64,000 nt of DNA from contig OW818648.1 of assembly GCA_942492735.1 (NCBI GenBank), forward strand, positions 2,480,001 through 2,544,000, in the 5' to 3' direction. Every line of letters begins with the position of its first letter. Positions within the stretch are counted from its first letter, which is position 1. This document shows, one piece after another, positions 15,493-24,300 of the stretch. The stretch comes from Sporobacter sp942492735. GTDB taxonomy: Bacteria; Bacillota; Clostridia; Oscillospirales; Oscillospiraceae. The notes under the pieces are model-generated. The model had not been told where the DNA came from. It did no database searches and saw only the letters and a program-made list of their open reading frames with translations. The position numbers and the translations under genes were made by a program.

Positions 15493-16319
15493 ACAAAAAG
15501 CGCCTTGATGTGCGCTTATGTGAGGAAGGCTTTTTCGACAGCCGTGAGCGGGCCAGAGCCGCTGTGATGAGCGGTGCCGTGTATGTCAGCGGTCAAAGAG
15601 AGCTTAAGCCAGGAACGTCTGTTTCGGACGCGAGTATTGTCGAGGTCCGCGGCGGAGCGCTTAAATTTGTCAGCCGAGGCGGACTAAAGATTGAAAAAGC
15701 ACTCGACTTTTTTGGAGTCTCACCGGAGGGTAAAGTTTGCATTGACTGCGGCGCCTCAACCGGCGGTTTCACCGACTGCCTGTTACAACGGGGCGCTGTC
15801 CGTGTGTATGCTGTCGATGTGGGATACGGGCAGCTCGCGTGGAGCATTCGAAACGATCCGCGTGTCGTAACGATGGAGCGGACGAATATCCGTTACGTGA
15901 CGCCGGAAAAGATCCCAGATAAGCTGCAGCTGGCGGTAATCGATGTGTCGTTTATTTCACTGAATCTCGTTTTGCCTGCTGTTAAAGCACTCCTGTCCGA
16001 AAACGGTGATGTGATTTGCCTGATCAAGCCGCAATTTGAGGCCGGACGCGACAAGGTCGGCAAAAAAGGTGTCGTCCGAGAAGCCCAAACGCATCAGGAT
16101 GTACTCCATGATTTTCTAGAAAATGCTAAAAAAATCGGGTTTAAGGTTAAGAAGATAACTTTTTCGCCGATAAAAGGACCAGAGGGTAATATAGAGTTTT
16201 TAGGCTGGTTGTCTACGTATGGTGAAAATGCTGATATAGATCCCGAAAAAATTGTACTAGATGCACATGAACAGCTTGCTGAATCAAAGCATGAGATGAT
16301 TGATCATTTGAAAGGATAA
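15489..16319 (+). CDS. tlyA: TlyA family rRNA 2'-O-methyltransferase/hemolysin-like
   Basis: An N-terminal S4 RNA-binding domain (residues 4-65, with LDVRLCEEGFFDSRERARAA) precedes an FtsJ-type methyltransferase with the SAM-binding motif CIDCGASTGGFTDCLL. The catalytic Lys region LIKPQFEAGR is present. TlyA enzymes methylate rRNA; the Bacillus ortholog YqxC sits in the same gene order. The 276-residue length is typical. It overlaps dxs by four bases (ATGA). Confidence 0.93.
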   Translation: MNKKRLDVRLCEEGFFDSRERARAAVMSGAVYVSGQRELKPGTSVSDASIVEVRGGALKFVSRGGLKIEKALDFFGVSPEGKVCIDCGASTGGFTDCLLQRGAVRVYAVDVGYGQLAWSIRNDPRVVTMERTNIRYVTPEKIPDKLQLAVIDVSFISLNLVLPAVKALLSENGDVICLIKPQFEAGRDKVGKKGVVREAQTHQDVLHDFLENAKKIGFKVKKITFSPIKGPEGNIEFLGWLSTYGENADIDPEKIVLDAHEQLAESKHEMIDHLKG

Positions 16320-16326
16320 GCCGTTT

Positions 16327-17187
16327 ATGAGACGCGTTTTGCTTTGTCCGAATTTAAGCCGGGATAAAGACTTGCTGCTGACGCAGGAAGTTCATAATAT
16401 GCTGAAAACCTGCGATGCGGATGTTGTCATTTGCCCGCTTCTTGACGAGGATTGCAGTATGCCGGCCTGTGGAGACCTGATTATATCCACGCTTGAAAGA
16501 GAGCTTGACCGCGCCGATATGCTTATTACCTTTGGCGGAGATGGAACGATTCTACGCGCGGCACGTGCTGTTGCGCATAAATCAATCCCGATCCTCGGTG
16601 TCAACATGGGCGCTAAAGGCTTTATGGCGGAAATTGAACAGGAAGATATCGAGCTCATCCCGAAGGCCGTCTGCGGGGACTATAACATCGAAAGGCGCAT
16701 GATGCTCGATGTTGAGCTCGTCAGAAACGGCGACGTCATTTATAACGATTTTGCCTTAAACGATGTCGTGATAGCCGGCATTACAAAGGTCATCGATCTC
16801 ACACTTTATGGTGACGGACAAAGAATATCGCATTTTTCCGGTGATGGCGCGATTGTTTCGACACCGACAGGATCCACCGCGTATTCCATGGCGGCGGGAG
16901 GGCCCATCGTCGAGCCATGCGCTCATAATATTCTTGTCACACCAATATGTGCCCACATTTTAACAGCCAAGGCCTTCGTGCTGGCGTCGGACAGACACGT
17001 CACGGTAGAGCTTGGGGCTGAAAAGGCGAATCCTGCCTATTTGACAGTCGACGGCGGGGGATACTTAAATCTTGTAAGCGGAGATATCATCAATGTGCGC
17101 AAATCATTGAAAGAAACGCTGCTGGTTCAACTGTCGAACAGGAGCTTTTATAAAAAAGTGAGCGAAAAGCTGGGTGAAAAATTTTGA
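16327..17187 (+). CDS. nadK: NAD kinase
   Basis: NAD kinase makes NADP from NAD and ATP or polyphosphate. The 286-residue protein has TFGGDGTILRAAR, NMGAKGFMAEI and the STPTGSTAYSMAAGGPIVEP substrate-binding segment; the C-terminal beta-rich domain follows. The gene begins seven bases after tlyA and its stop overlaps the argR TTG. Its place between tlyA and argR is the conserved Firmicute order. Confidence 0.96.
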   Translation: MRRVLLCPNLSRDKDLLLTQEVHNMLKTCDADVVICPLLDEDCSMPACGDLIISTLERELDRADMLITFGGDGTILRAARAVAHKSIPILGVNMGAKGFMAEIEQEDIELIPKAVCGDYNIERRMMLDVELVRNGDVIYNDFALNDVVIAGITKVIDLTLYGDGQRISHFSGDGAIVSTPTGSTAYSMAAGGPIVEPCAHNILVTPICAHILTAKAFVLASDRHVTVELGAEKANPAYLTVDGGGYLNLVSGDIINVRKSLKETLLVQLSNRSFYKKVSEKLGEKF

Positions 17188-17633
17188 AAAGTAAACGTCA
17201 AAACGCCATCTTGAAAATCATTGCATCAAAAGATATCGAGACACAAAATCAACTGATTGAAGCGCTCCTTGACGCAGGCCTCGACAGTACACAGGCGACA
17301 GTTTCGCGCGATATTAAAGAATTGCATCTGATAAAAGAACTGACGTCGCAGGGCAAATATCATTATATCATCGGTCAGAAGCAGGAAGTGCAGAATTATT
17401 CGGCGCGCCTGAAATCGATCTTCAAAGAATGTGTGACCTCTTTTGCCTGCGCCCAGAATATCGTCGTCTTAAAAACGCTGCCCGGCCTCGCTTCGGCAGC
17501 GTGCAGCACGATTGACGGCATGAATATCAGAAACCTCCTCGGCTCCATCGCCGGCGACGATACAGCTTTTCTCGCCATGAGCGACAACGCCACAGCCGAA
17601 CGCTTCTGTAAAGAGATAGAGAGTATGCTGTAA
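17184..17633 (+). CDS. argR: Arginine repressor ArgR/AhrC
   Basis: The 149-residue regulator has the winged helix N-terminus (KRQNAILKIIASKDIETQNQ, then SQ/TQATVSRDIKELHLIK) and the C-terminal arginine-binding hexamer domain with the GSIAGDDTAFLA motif. TTG 17184 overlaps the nadK stop (TTGA), so the pair is coupled. ArgR senses arginine and controls its synthesis and breakdown; no arginine genes lie in this window. Confidence 0.96.
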   Translation: MKSKRQNAILKIIASKDIETQNQLIEALLDAGLDSTQATVSRDIKELHLIKELTSQGKYHYIIGQKQEVQNYSARLKSIFKECVTSFACAQNIVVLKTLPGLASAACSTIDGMNIRNLLGSIAGDDTAFLAMSDNATAERFCKEIESML

Positions 17634-17648
17634 GAAGAGGATATTGCT

Positions 17649-19340
17649 ATGATCCAGCTTCTCCACATTGAAAATATTGCCGTCATTGAGAAAGCGGACA
17701 TCACGTTTGGCCCGGGGCTCAATGTGCTGACGGGTGAGACGGGTGCTGGTAAATCCATTGTGATTGACGCGCTGTCTGCCGTCATCGGCGGCAGAACATC
17801 GAAGGAACTCATCCGAACGGGCGCTCATGGCGCAACAGTTACGGCTGTGTTTACAGGCGCGGATTTTTCAGGGTGGCTCGACGAAAATGGCATTGAACAA
17901 GATGAGGACGGCACGCTGCTCCTTATGCGCAAGTTAACAAATGACGGCAAGAATTCATGCCGTATTAACGGCAGCCCCGTCACGGTTGCGCAGCTCCGCG
18001 AGCTCGGCGGTATGCTTATAGATATCCACGGGCAGAACGACGGCAGAAAGCTCCTCGATGAAAGCGCGCACCGCGCCTATCTTGACGACTTCGGTGGGCT
18101 CAAAGAGGTGTTCGATTGTTACGACGACGCTTACAAAGCGCTGCGTGACAAACAGGTCGAGATCGAGAAGCTGACGATGGACGAGAGCGAGAAGGAACGG
18201 AAAATCGACAGCCTGCGTTTCCAGCTTAATGAGCTTGACAAGGCGGATATCCGGCCCGGCGAGATTGCTGAGAAAACAGCGCGCCGCGACCTTCTGAAAA
18301 ATGCCTCAAAGGTGACGGACGCACTCGACAATGCGCTGAATGCGCTTTATGGTGGCGACAATACCGAAGGCGCCGTCGCGATGATTAAAGAAGCTGAAGC
18401 TGAGACGCTGAGCGCCTCCCGTTATGCCGACAGTTTGAATGTTATATCCGAACGGCTCAAGGACCTGCTCTATAACGCCGAGGATATAACCGAGGAGCTG
18501 CGTGATATGCGCTCGGGTATGGAATTTTCCCCAAATGAGCTTGATACCCTTGAACTAAGACTTGATACACTGCGCCGTCTGATGCGCAAATACGGCGGCA
18601 GCGAGCACGAACTCGTCACGTATCGTGAAAAATGCCGGAATGAGCTCGATGAGATCGAATTTTCCTCCGAAAAGCTTGTGAAGCTGGAGAAGGAACTGGA
18701 ATCGCTTAAAAAGGACGCGCTTCATAAAGCCAGTATCCTATCCGGTAAGCGCCAGACAGCGGCGATATCGCTTGAAGAACGCATCAAGACCGAGCTTGCC
18801 GGCCTAAACATGGCTGGTGTTCGCTTTAAGGTTGAATTTACGGAGGTCAAAGGCGAAATCGGCATGAACGGAACAGGCTGTGATGAAATCCGCTTCCTGA
18901 TGTCGGCAAATGCCGGTGAAGCGCCGGGGCGCATCAGCCATATCGCCTCAGGCGGTGAGCTGTCCCGCATCATGCTGGCGCTCAAAAATGTCATGGCGGA
19001 GCATGACGATATCGCGACAATGGTTTTTGATGAGGTAGACGCTGGTGTCTCAGGCATTGCAGCGCAGCGCGTCAGCGAAAAGCTCGCCGATTTGTCGCTA
19101 AACAGGCAGGTGCTCTGCGTCACACACCTACCGCAGATAGCCGTGATGGCGGATATGCATTACGAGATCGAGAAGAAAACGCAAGGCGACCGGACGTTTA
19201 CATACGTAAACGAGCTCGACCTTGACGGCCGCAAAAAAGAACTCGCCCGCCTCATCGGCGGCGAGCATATCACCGCCACAACGCTCCTAAGCGCCGCCGA
19301 ACAGCTCAAGGTAGCCGAAGAATATAAAAAACGATCTTAA
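17649..19340 (+). CDS. recN: DNA repair protein RecN
   Basis: RecN is an SMC-like ATPase for double-strand break repair. The 563-residue protein has Walker A GETGAGKS (residues 29-36), a long central coiled coil, the signature HIASGGELSRIMLALK and Walker B TMVFDEVDAGVSG. It closes the housekeeping operon and is followed by an intrinsic terminator. In many Firmicutes spoIVB and spo0A come next; here they do not. Confidence 0.97.
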   Translation: MIQLLHIENIAVIEKADITFGPGLNVLTGETGAGKSIVIDALSAVIGGRTSKELIRTGAHGATVTAVFTGADFSGWLDENGIEQDEDGTLLLMRKLTNDGKNSCRINGSPVTVAQLRELGGMLIDIHGQNDGRKLLDESAHRAYLDDFGGLKEVFDCYDDAYKALRDKQVEIEKLTMDESEKERKIDSLRFQLNELDKADIRPGEIAEKTARRDLLKNASKVTDALDNALNALYGGDNTEGAVAMIKEAEAETLSASRYADSLNVISERLKDLLYNAEDITEELRDMRSGMEFSPNELDTLELRLDTLRRLMRKYGGSEHELVTYREKCRNELDEIEFSSEKLVKLEKELESLKKDALHKASILSGKRQTAAISLEERIKTELAGLNMAGVRFKVEFTEVKGEIGMNGTGCDEIRFLMSANAGEAPGRISHIASGGELSRIMLALKNVMAEHDDIATMVFDEVDAGVSGIAAQRVSEKLADLSLNRQVLCVTHLPQIAVMADMHYEIEKKTQGDRTFTYVNELDLDGRKKELARLIGGEHITATTLLSAAEQLKVAEEYKKRS

Positions 19341-19362
19341 TACCCCGACAGTTATGACAAAG

Positions 19363-19385
19363 CCCGCTGCTAACAGCGGGTTTTT
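19363..19385 (+). terminator. Terminator after recN
   Basis: CCCGCTG, CTAA loop, CAGCGGG and TTTTT directly follow the recN stop codon by about 20 bases. Confidence 0.9.
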
Positions 19386-19421
19386 GTGTTAGGTAAGATT
19401 AAGCATCGTAAGCCTATCGTC

Positions 19422-19580
19422 CTGTAGGGCGCGGCATCCTTGACGCGCCATTCCTATTCCGCGCCGCAGGTGCCGTGCTGATTGCGGGTCGGGATATATG
19501 CTTGTCACAGTTCTCTTCATCTGGGAGAACTATATGCCGCGCCAACTAGATTGGCGCGTCAAGGATGCCGCGCCCTACAG
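19422..19580. repeat. MITE-like element with 29-bp perfect inverted ends
   Basis: The ends CTGTAGGGCGCGGCATCCTT... (19422-19450) and their exact complement (19552-19580) are perfect over 29 bp. The core holds a smaller GTTCTC/GAGAAC hairpin and no ORF. No target-site duplication is obvious. The outer GTAGGG motif recurs in nearby fragments (around 19681-19731 and 21600-21638), suggesting a dispersed family. Confidence 0.8.
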
Positions 19581-19589
19581 AATACGGCA

Positions 19590-19912
19590 GGTTTTCGCTT
19601 TTCAGAGCTAACCTAATAAGCATATTTCGATTCGCCTGAAATCAATCGTAGCGCGTCACGAGAGAGGCAAGAGCAGAGCCCTTGCCCTACAGAGAAAACT
19701 GCAGGTGCGGCGCGTATGTAGGGGATGCATCGCAATCTTGCTAAAATCATATTCCCGGACTCGTTCGGCTTAGGCCGCATAGAAGAAAATGGGCTGCCAG
19801 GACGCAATACAATAAAGAAAACCCGTGCCAGGAGTGCGACAAGGGGAGAAAAAATAGGAGACTGACATAATAAAAATAACCCGACAGAGTGATCTGCTGG
19901 ATTATTTCCACT
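19590..19912. other. Gene-free spacer with repeat fragments
   Basis: No convincing gene in either strand. Short GTAGGG-type pieces (CCCTTGCCCTAC near 19681, GTAGGGGATGCATCGC near 19719) look like decayed copies of the flanking repeat. A 64-codon minus-strand frame here has no ribosome binding site or family features. Confidence 0.5.
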
Positions 19913-20566
19913 TTATGTTAAGCTTTCCAGATAGGTTTTCACCTCGAGCAATGAATCAAACTTTGCAAACAGCAGCTTTTCGATTTCCTCGGTCGGTTCG
20001 ATCAGATCAGGCACCATGATCACCTTGAGCCCAGCGGCGTGTGCCGACTTAATGCCGTTGGGAGAATCCTCAATGGCGAAGCATGCTTCCGGTAAAACAC
20101 CGAGCGCCGCACATGCGAGAGCGTAGATTTCAGGATCGGGCTTACCGTTTAGAATCATATCGCCGGTGACGACGGCTTGAAAATAATGGAGCAGCCCGGC
20201 GTTCTCAAGGTAGCGTTCGGCGCTTTTTTTGCTTGTCGATGTCGCTAAACCGATTTTGACGCCGACACCGTGCAGCCAAGATAAAATCTCCCGGACGCCG
20301 ACCTTCAGCGGCAGACCTTCGGCGGCAACAATCTCCTCAAACGCCTGCTTGATCGCCGCGGAAAATTGTTCGGATGGGAATGATGGTCCGTATTTTTTAA
20401 GCAGATACGCCCGAATATCCTTGCCGTTTCGTCCGACGCAGTAGGTAATGCAGGATTGGATATCAGACAGATTCATTTTTTTGCCGACACGGCACCACGC
20501 CTCATTGTATATACGTTCGGAATCAAACAGGACGCCGTCCATATCAAAAATAACACTATCGATTAT
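19913..20566 (-). CDS. HAD-superfamily hydrolase (beta-phosphoglucomutase-like)
   Basis: The family motif is FDMDGVLFDSE: the first Asp is the nucleophile, yet it is encoded just before the first ATG (20542). Translation must therefore start upstream; reading from ATA 20566 gives (M)IDSVIFDMDGV, the classic HAD start, with GGGGAG five bases ahead and an in-frame TAG eight codons... further up closing the frame. Other motifs are present: LATSTSKKSAERYLENAG (motif II), NGKPDPEIY (Lys) and AIEDSPNGIKSAHAAG (motif III). The cap domain is helical, as in PGMB-like phosphatases. The substrate is unknown. An ATA start is rare; a sequencing error or ATC/ATT start are alternatives. Confidence 0.8.
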   Translation of the reverse strand: MIDSVIFDMDGVLFDSERIYNEAWCRVGKKMNLSDIQSCITYCVGRNGKDIRAYLLKKYGPSFPSEQFSAAIKQAFEEIVAAEGLPLKVGVREILSWLHGVGVKIGLATSTSKKSAERYLENAGLLHYFQAVVTGDMILNGKPDPEIYALACAALGVLPEACFAIEDSPNGIKSAHAAGLKVIMVPDLIEPTEEIEKLLFAKFDSLLEVKTYLESLT

Positions 20567-20599
20567 GACCGCTCCCCAAATCTAGATTATAATTACGGT

Positions 20600-21169
20600 T
20601 TAGCGATGGAAAAACCGTTTAAGCTTTGTTCCGAAGGTCGCTTTTTTTATACGTACCGGTGGTGCAATAATCTCCGGCTCGGTGAAATAGACAGACTCTG
20701 ATTCCTCGGGTTCCTGCTCAATCAGCGGTTTGATTTCCGGCACGGCGGCTTTTTTACCGGGCTTGTTGAGGTTTAGTGCCGTTCTGAATTTCCAGCCGTA
20801 TTTGAATGCTGTGTTTTTGATGGTGTTTGGGACCTCGCCGAGATCAATCGAAATGACGGTCACCTTTCCGTCCTGATCCTGACAGACATGCCGGACCTTT
20901 CTAAAGATTGTCGACGGCTGAACGCCTGTATCTTTATTGTTGCTGCCGACCGGCACCGGTTTATCGCCGGTTTTGACGTACATAAATACAGCTTGATTCG
21001 GCTCGTCAAAAAAAACAGACAGATCATACAGGACAATTTTTGGTTCAGTACCGTAGCCGACGTCATAAAACTCGGTGTTCACGGAAATATATGTACCATC
21101 TTTCAGCGTGAACGGTATGTGCAGCTCGTTCAGCTTCAAGCAGATATCATCGATCAATTGCTTTTTCAT
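20600..21169 (-). CDS. Hypothetical protein
   Basis: A 189-residue soluble protein that I do not recognise. The first 125 residues look like a compact alpha/beta domain (helix, then strands ending in KVTVISIDLGEVPNTIKNTAF), the rest is a Pro/Glu-rich linker and a basic end (KATFGTKLKRFFHR). It has no signal peptide or membrane span. It is 34 bases upstream of the HAD gene on the same strand and shares its promoter, so the two probably form an operon. ATG 21169 follows GGGGGT. Confidence 0.65.
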   Translation of the reverse strand: MKKQLIDDICLKLNELHIPFTLKDGTYISVNTEFYDVGYGTEPKIVLYDLSVFFDEPNQAVFMYVKTGDKPVPVGSNNKDTGVQPSTIFRKVRHVCQDQDGKVTVISIDLGEVPNTIKNTAFKYGWKFRTALNLNKPGKKAAVPEIKPLIEQEPEESESVYFTEPEIIAPPVRIKKATFGTKLKRFFHR

Positions 21170-21194
21170 AATTACCCCCAGACATGATACATAG

Positions 21195-21224
21195 ATTATA
21201 CCATAGAATCGAATTTTGTATCAA
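21195..21224 (-). promoter_or_regulatory. Sigma-A promoter, minus strand
   Basis: TTGATA and TATAAT are 18 bases apart on the minus strand, with an extended -10 (TATGGTATAAT). It drives the hypothetical gene and the HAD gene. Confidence 0.65.
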
Positions 21225-21277
21225 TCTGTCGAAGGTAATAATATATAGGAAATTATTCAAGCTGCGCCATCAAACTG

Positions 21278-21306
21278 TTGACTTTGTGCGCGCATTATGT
21301 TACCAT
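21278..21306 (+). promoter_or_regulatory. Probable promoter of the tyrS leader
   Basis: TTGACT (21278-21283), 17 bases, TACCAT (21301-21306), directly before the T-box leader. The -10 is poor. Confidence 0.35.
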
Positions 21307-21309
21307 CTA

Positions 21310-21592
21310 CTGCAACAAAGGCTGAGATGGAAAGCAAGTAAAAGCATGATTGCCCGATCAGAGAGCTGCCGGTTGGTGAAAGGCGCGGGGTGTTTGCTTT
21401 GAATACGGTTCCGGAGCCGTTTGCCGTAAGGGATTTCCCAAAGGCAAGCCGTGTGTGCGCGTTAAGTACGGGAGTTAAAACGATTTTTTCGTTGCATAGA
21501 ACTCCATAAGTCCAGAGCCGTGAGGTTTTGGAAATAGAGGTGGTACCGCGATTAATCGCCCTCTGTCCGATTTTGGACGGAGGTTTTTTGTT
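21310..21592 (+). promoter_or_regulatory. T-box leader, tyrosine-specific
   Basis: The leader carries the T-box landmarks in order: AGAGAG and GGTTGGTGAAAGG in stem I, a specifier loop GAATAC with the Tyr codon TAC at 21404-21406, the T-box bulge TGGTACCGCG (21541-21550), and an intrinsic terminator (CTCTGTCC/GGACGGAG, 21561-21582, then TTTTTT). Uncharged tRNA-Tyr would pair with the specifier and the T-box to prevent termination and allow tyrS expression. Confidence 0.93.
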
Positions 21593-21599
21593 TTCCAAC

Positions 21600-21638
21600 G
21601 TAGGTGGCGATGCAGCCGATGAAGGCATCAGTCCCTAC
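21600..21638. repeat. GTAGG-ended imperfect hairpin
   Basis: GTAGGTGGCGATGC faces GCATCAGTCCCTAC across an 11-base loop, between the T-box terminator and tyrS. It resembles the ends of the element at 19422 and may be a short copy of a dispersed repeat. Confidence 0.45.
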
Positions 21639-21682
21639 ACGATATCGTTATAAGATTATCAAACCAAAAGGAGAGGTATATC

Positions 21683-22906
21683 ATGAAATTATTTGACGAA
21701 CTTGTTGCCCGCGGACTAATTGCGCAGGTCACGAATGAGGAGGAGATCAGAAATCTGATCGACAATGGCAAGGCGACGTTCTATATCGGTTTTGACCCAA
21801 CGGCCGACTCGCTGCATGTCGGCCACTTCATGGCGCTGTGCCTGATGAAACGCTTGCAGATGGCCGGTAATAAACCGATTGCACTCATAGGCGGCGGCAC
21901 CGCTATGGTCGGTGACCCTTCAGGCAAGAGCGATATGCGCCAGATGAATACTATGGAAATCATCGAGCATAACGGTAATTGCTTTAAGAAGCAGATGAGT
22001 AAATTTATCGACTTTTCAGAAGGCAAAGCCATGATGGTTAATAATGCCGACTGGCTTATGGGGCTTAACTATGTTGAATTTCTGCGCGATATCGGTCCGT
22101 ACTTTTCTGTGAACAATATGCTCCGGGCTGAATGCTACAAGCAGCGCATGGAAAAGGGCCTGACCTTCCTGGAATTCAACTACATGATTATGCAGAGTTA
22201 TGATTTCTATGAGCTGTTTCTTAAGTACGGCTGCAATATGCAGTTCGGCGGTGACGATCAGTGGTCAAATATGCTCGGCGGCACGGAGCTCATCCGGAGA
22301 AAACTGGGTAAAGATGCCCACTGCATGACAATCACGCTGCTTCTTAATTCCGAAGGCAATAAGATGGGCAAAACGGTTTCCGGCGCCGTCTGGCTTGATC
22401 CGGACAAAACAAGTCCGTTTGACTTCTACCAGTACTGGCGCAACGTCGCCGATGATGACGTCATCAAGTGCCTAAAGATGCTCACATTCCTGCCGATTGA
22501 TGATATCAAAGCTATGGAAACCTGGGAGGGCGCGGAACTCAACCGCGCCAAAGAGATTCTCGCGTTTGAACTGACGACACTCGTCCACAATAAAGAGGAG
22601 GCTGAAAAAGCCCAGGAGACAGCGCGCGCTCTCTTCTCAGCTGGCGGCGCCAGCGATATGCCGACAACAGAACTGGCAAACGATGATCTGACAGACGGTG
22701 TTATCGATATCCTGACCCTTCTGCAAAAATCAGGCCTTTGTCCGTCAAAATCTGAGGCGCGCCGCGCCGTCGAACAGGGCGGCGTCGAAGCAAACGGCGA
22801 GAAAGTCACCGAGTTTTCAAAGTGCTTTTCTGCCGCGGAACTCTCCGGGGATGGAATTGTCGTCAAACGCGGTAAAAAGAATTTCAAGAGAATTATTCTA
22901 AAATGA
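21683..22906 (+). CDS. tyrS: Tyrosyl-tRNA synthetase
   Basis: The 407-residue class I synthetase charges tRNA-Tyr. It has the HIGH-type motif HVGHF in DSLHVGHFMAL, the Tyr-binding QFGGDDQWSN, the KMSKS-type KMGKTVSG and a C-terminal S4 RNA-binding domain (from about residue 340, SKSEARRAVEQGGVEANG). Length is normal for TyrS. ATG 21683 follows AGGAGAGG. Expression is controlled by the tyrosine T-box upstream, and a perfect inverted repeat ends the transcript. Confidence 0.97.
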   Translation: MKLFDELVARGLIAQVTNEEEIRNLIDNGKATFYIGFDPTADSLHVGHFMALCLMKRLQMAGNKPIALIGGGTAMVGDPSGKSDMRQMNTMEIIEHNGNCFKKQMSKFIDFSEGKAMMVNNADWLMGLNYVEFLRDIGPYFSVNNMLRAECYKQRMEKGLTFLEFNYMIMQSYDFYELFLKYGCNMQFGGDDQWSNMLGGTELIRRKLGKDAHCMTITLLLNSEGNKMGKTVSGAVWLDPDKTSPFDFYQYWRNVADDDVIKCLKMLTFLPIDDIKAMETWEGAELNRAKEILAFELTTLVHNKEEAEKAQETARALFSAGGASDMPTTELANDDLTDGVIDILTLLQKSGLCPSKSEARRAVEQGGVEANGEKVTEFSKCFSAAELSGDGIVVKRGKKNFKRIILK

Positions 22907-22912
22907 TGGAAA

Positions 22913-22943
22913 AATCCGGGGGGTATTAAATACCCCCCGGATT
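22913..22943. terminator. Bidirectional terminator between tyrS and the spore protein gene
   Basis: AATCCGGGGGGTATT and its complement form a 15-bp stem across a single base. It ends tyrS and the convergent spore protein gene. T-runs are short in both directions. Confidence 0.7.
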
Positions 22944-22950
22944 CATTCGG

Positions 22951-23145
22951 TTACTGCATGCCGTTCTCGTAGGACGAGATCATCTTTTTAACCATCTGGC
23001 CGCCGATGCTGCCGGCCTGTTTTGAGGTCAGATCGCCATTGTAGCCCTGTTTCAAGCTGACGCCAACTTCACTGGCAGCTTCCATCTTGAACTTATCAAG
23101 AGCGCCGCGCGCATTGGGATTAAGACTTGTGTTTCCTCTTGCCAT
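22951..23145 (-). CDS. Small acid-soluble spore protein, alpha/beta type
   Basis: A 64-residue SASP that coats and protects DNA in dormant spores and feeds amino acids on germination. It has the N-terminal NPNARGALDKFKMEAASEVGV, which contains the GPR protease-type site around SEVGV, and the C-terminal GDLTSKQAGSIGGQMVKKMI signature. ATG 23145 follows AAGGAGATG. The forespore sigma-G would be expected to transcribe it; a TGTATA element lies about 75 bases upstream but the -10 is not clear. Confidence 0.95.
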   Translation of the reverse strand: MARGNTSLNPNARGALDKFKMEAASEVGVSLKQGYNGDLTSKQAGSIGGQMVKKMISSYENGMQ

Positions 23146-23273
23146 TCTATAAACATCTCCTTGAATTAAATTTTTCAGTCAGGCACTATTGCGCCTTTCG
23201 TTAATATCATTGCCGACTGTTTTCTTTATATACAAACAAAATATAGTAAAAACATCAGTTTTAACCTAAAAAT

Positions 23274-23308
23274 ATGACACAACCGACGGTTGGCTGTGTC
23301 ATTTTATT
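23274..23308. terminator. Terminator near the AEC transporter gene
   Basis: ATGACACA and TGTGTCAT enclose a CCGAC-type inner hairpin, with T-rich flanks on both sides. On the minus strand it follows the AEC transporter stop codon. Confidence 0.7.
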
Positions 23309-23346
23309 TTTTCACAAAACTATTAAATTATGTTTTCTTGAAGAAG

Positions 23347-24264
23347 TTATGATAACAGCAAAAGCAGTAGGAGTGGTATTGTCACAACTGAAAAAAGAGT
23401 CGTCAGGAAGACACCCTTGGAAGCAAGCTTTTCGTTGCCGCCGTATTCCATACTCAACATCGTGGCGGTTGTTGCCGTCGGCATGGCTGACAGGGCGACG
23501 AGCACGCCAAGCATCAGCTGATCCGTGACAAAAAGACGCAGGATGAGCCATGTCAGTACGGGGATGACAATCAGCTTGGCAAACGTCAAGGGATAAATCC
23601 GCAGCTCAGTGAAGACTTCTTTTATTGGAATACAGGCCAGCGTCGAACCAATGATGAGCATGGCCGATGGCGTTGTCATCTTTCCAACAAGATCGACGGC
23701 ACCTATGAAGATAACAGGAACCGAGAGCTTCGTGTAAAAAATAAGTACGGAAAGGAGCGAGACGATCATCGTGGGATTAATGAGGAGCTTCGGGTTGATT
23801 TTTTCGCCCTTGCCGGAAACCAAAATAATCCCAACGGAGAAGCACAGGATATTGAAGGCGATGTTGAAAAGCGTCACATAGAAAACGGCGCCGGCACCGA
23901 AGATCGATTGGATAACTGGAAAGCCCATAAATCCCACATTACCGAAAACGATCATAAACCTGTACAAACCGGCATCGCTTTTTGGCACACGCAACAGCCA
24001 CGGCAGCGGCACAGATAGGATGAACAGCAGAAGGTAAGCACCGAGGGATAGCAGCATGAAATAGGCGACGTCGAGACCCGTGGCTGCAACATTGCCGCCG
24101 AGCACGGCGCTCAGGATCGTACACGGCATGGTGATGTTGATGACAAGTTTCGCCAGGAGCTTATTTGAATCCGCTGTCATGATTTTGAATTTGTTGGCGG
24201 CGTAGCCAGTGGCAAGAATGATGAACAATATAACCATCTGCGTGATAATTGCGGACATATTCAT
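23347..24264 (-). CDS. AEC family transporter
   Basis: The 305-residue protein has about ten membrane helices in two five-helix halves, as in auxin-efflux-carrier family permeases, some of which carry malate, malonate or other organic acids. The NITMPCTILSAVLGG segment after helix 2 and the C-terminal ATTATMLSMEYGGNEKLAS match the family pattern. It is 36 bases downstream of a flavoenzyme gene on the same strand, so it may move that enzyme's substrate. Substrate is unknown. Confidence 0.88.
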   Translation of the reverse strand: MNMSAIITQMVILFIILATGYAANKFKIMTADSNKLLAKLVINITMPCTILSAVLGGNVAATGLDVAYFMLLSLGAYLLLFILSVPLPWLLRVPKSDAGLYRFMIVFGNVGFMGFPVIQSIFGAGAVFYVTLFNIAFNILCFSVGIILVSGKGEKINPKLLINPTMIVSLLSVLIFYTKLSVPVIFIGAVDLVGKMTTPSAMLIIGSTLACIPIKEVFTELRIYPLTFAKLIVIPVLTWLILRLFVTDQLMLGVLVALSAMPTATTATMLSMEYGGNEKLASKGVFLTTLFSVVTIPLLLLLLLS

Positions 24265-24300
24265 ATAAATGGTTCTCTTTTCGTGAAATAAGAAAAAGCC

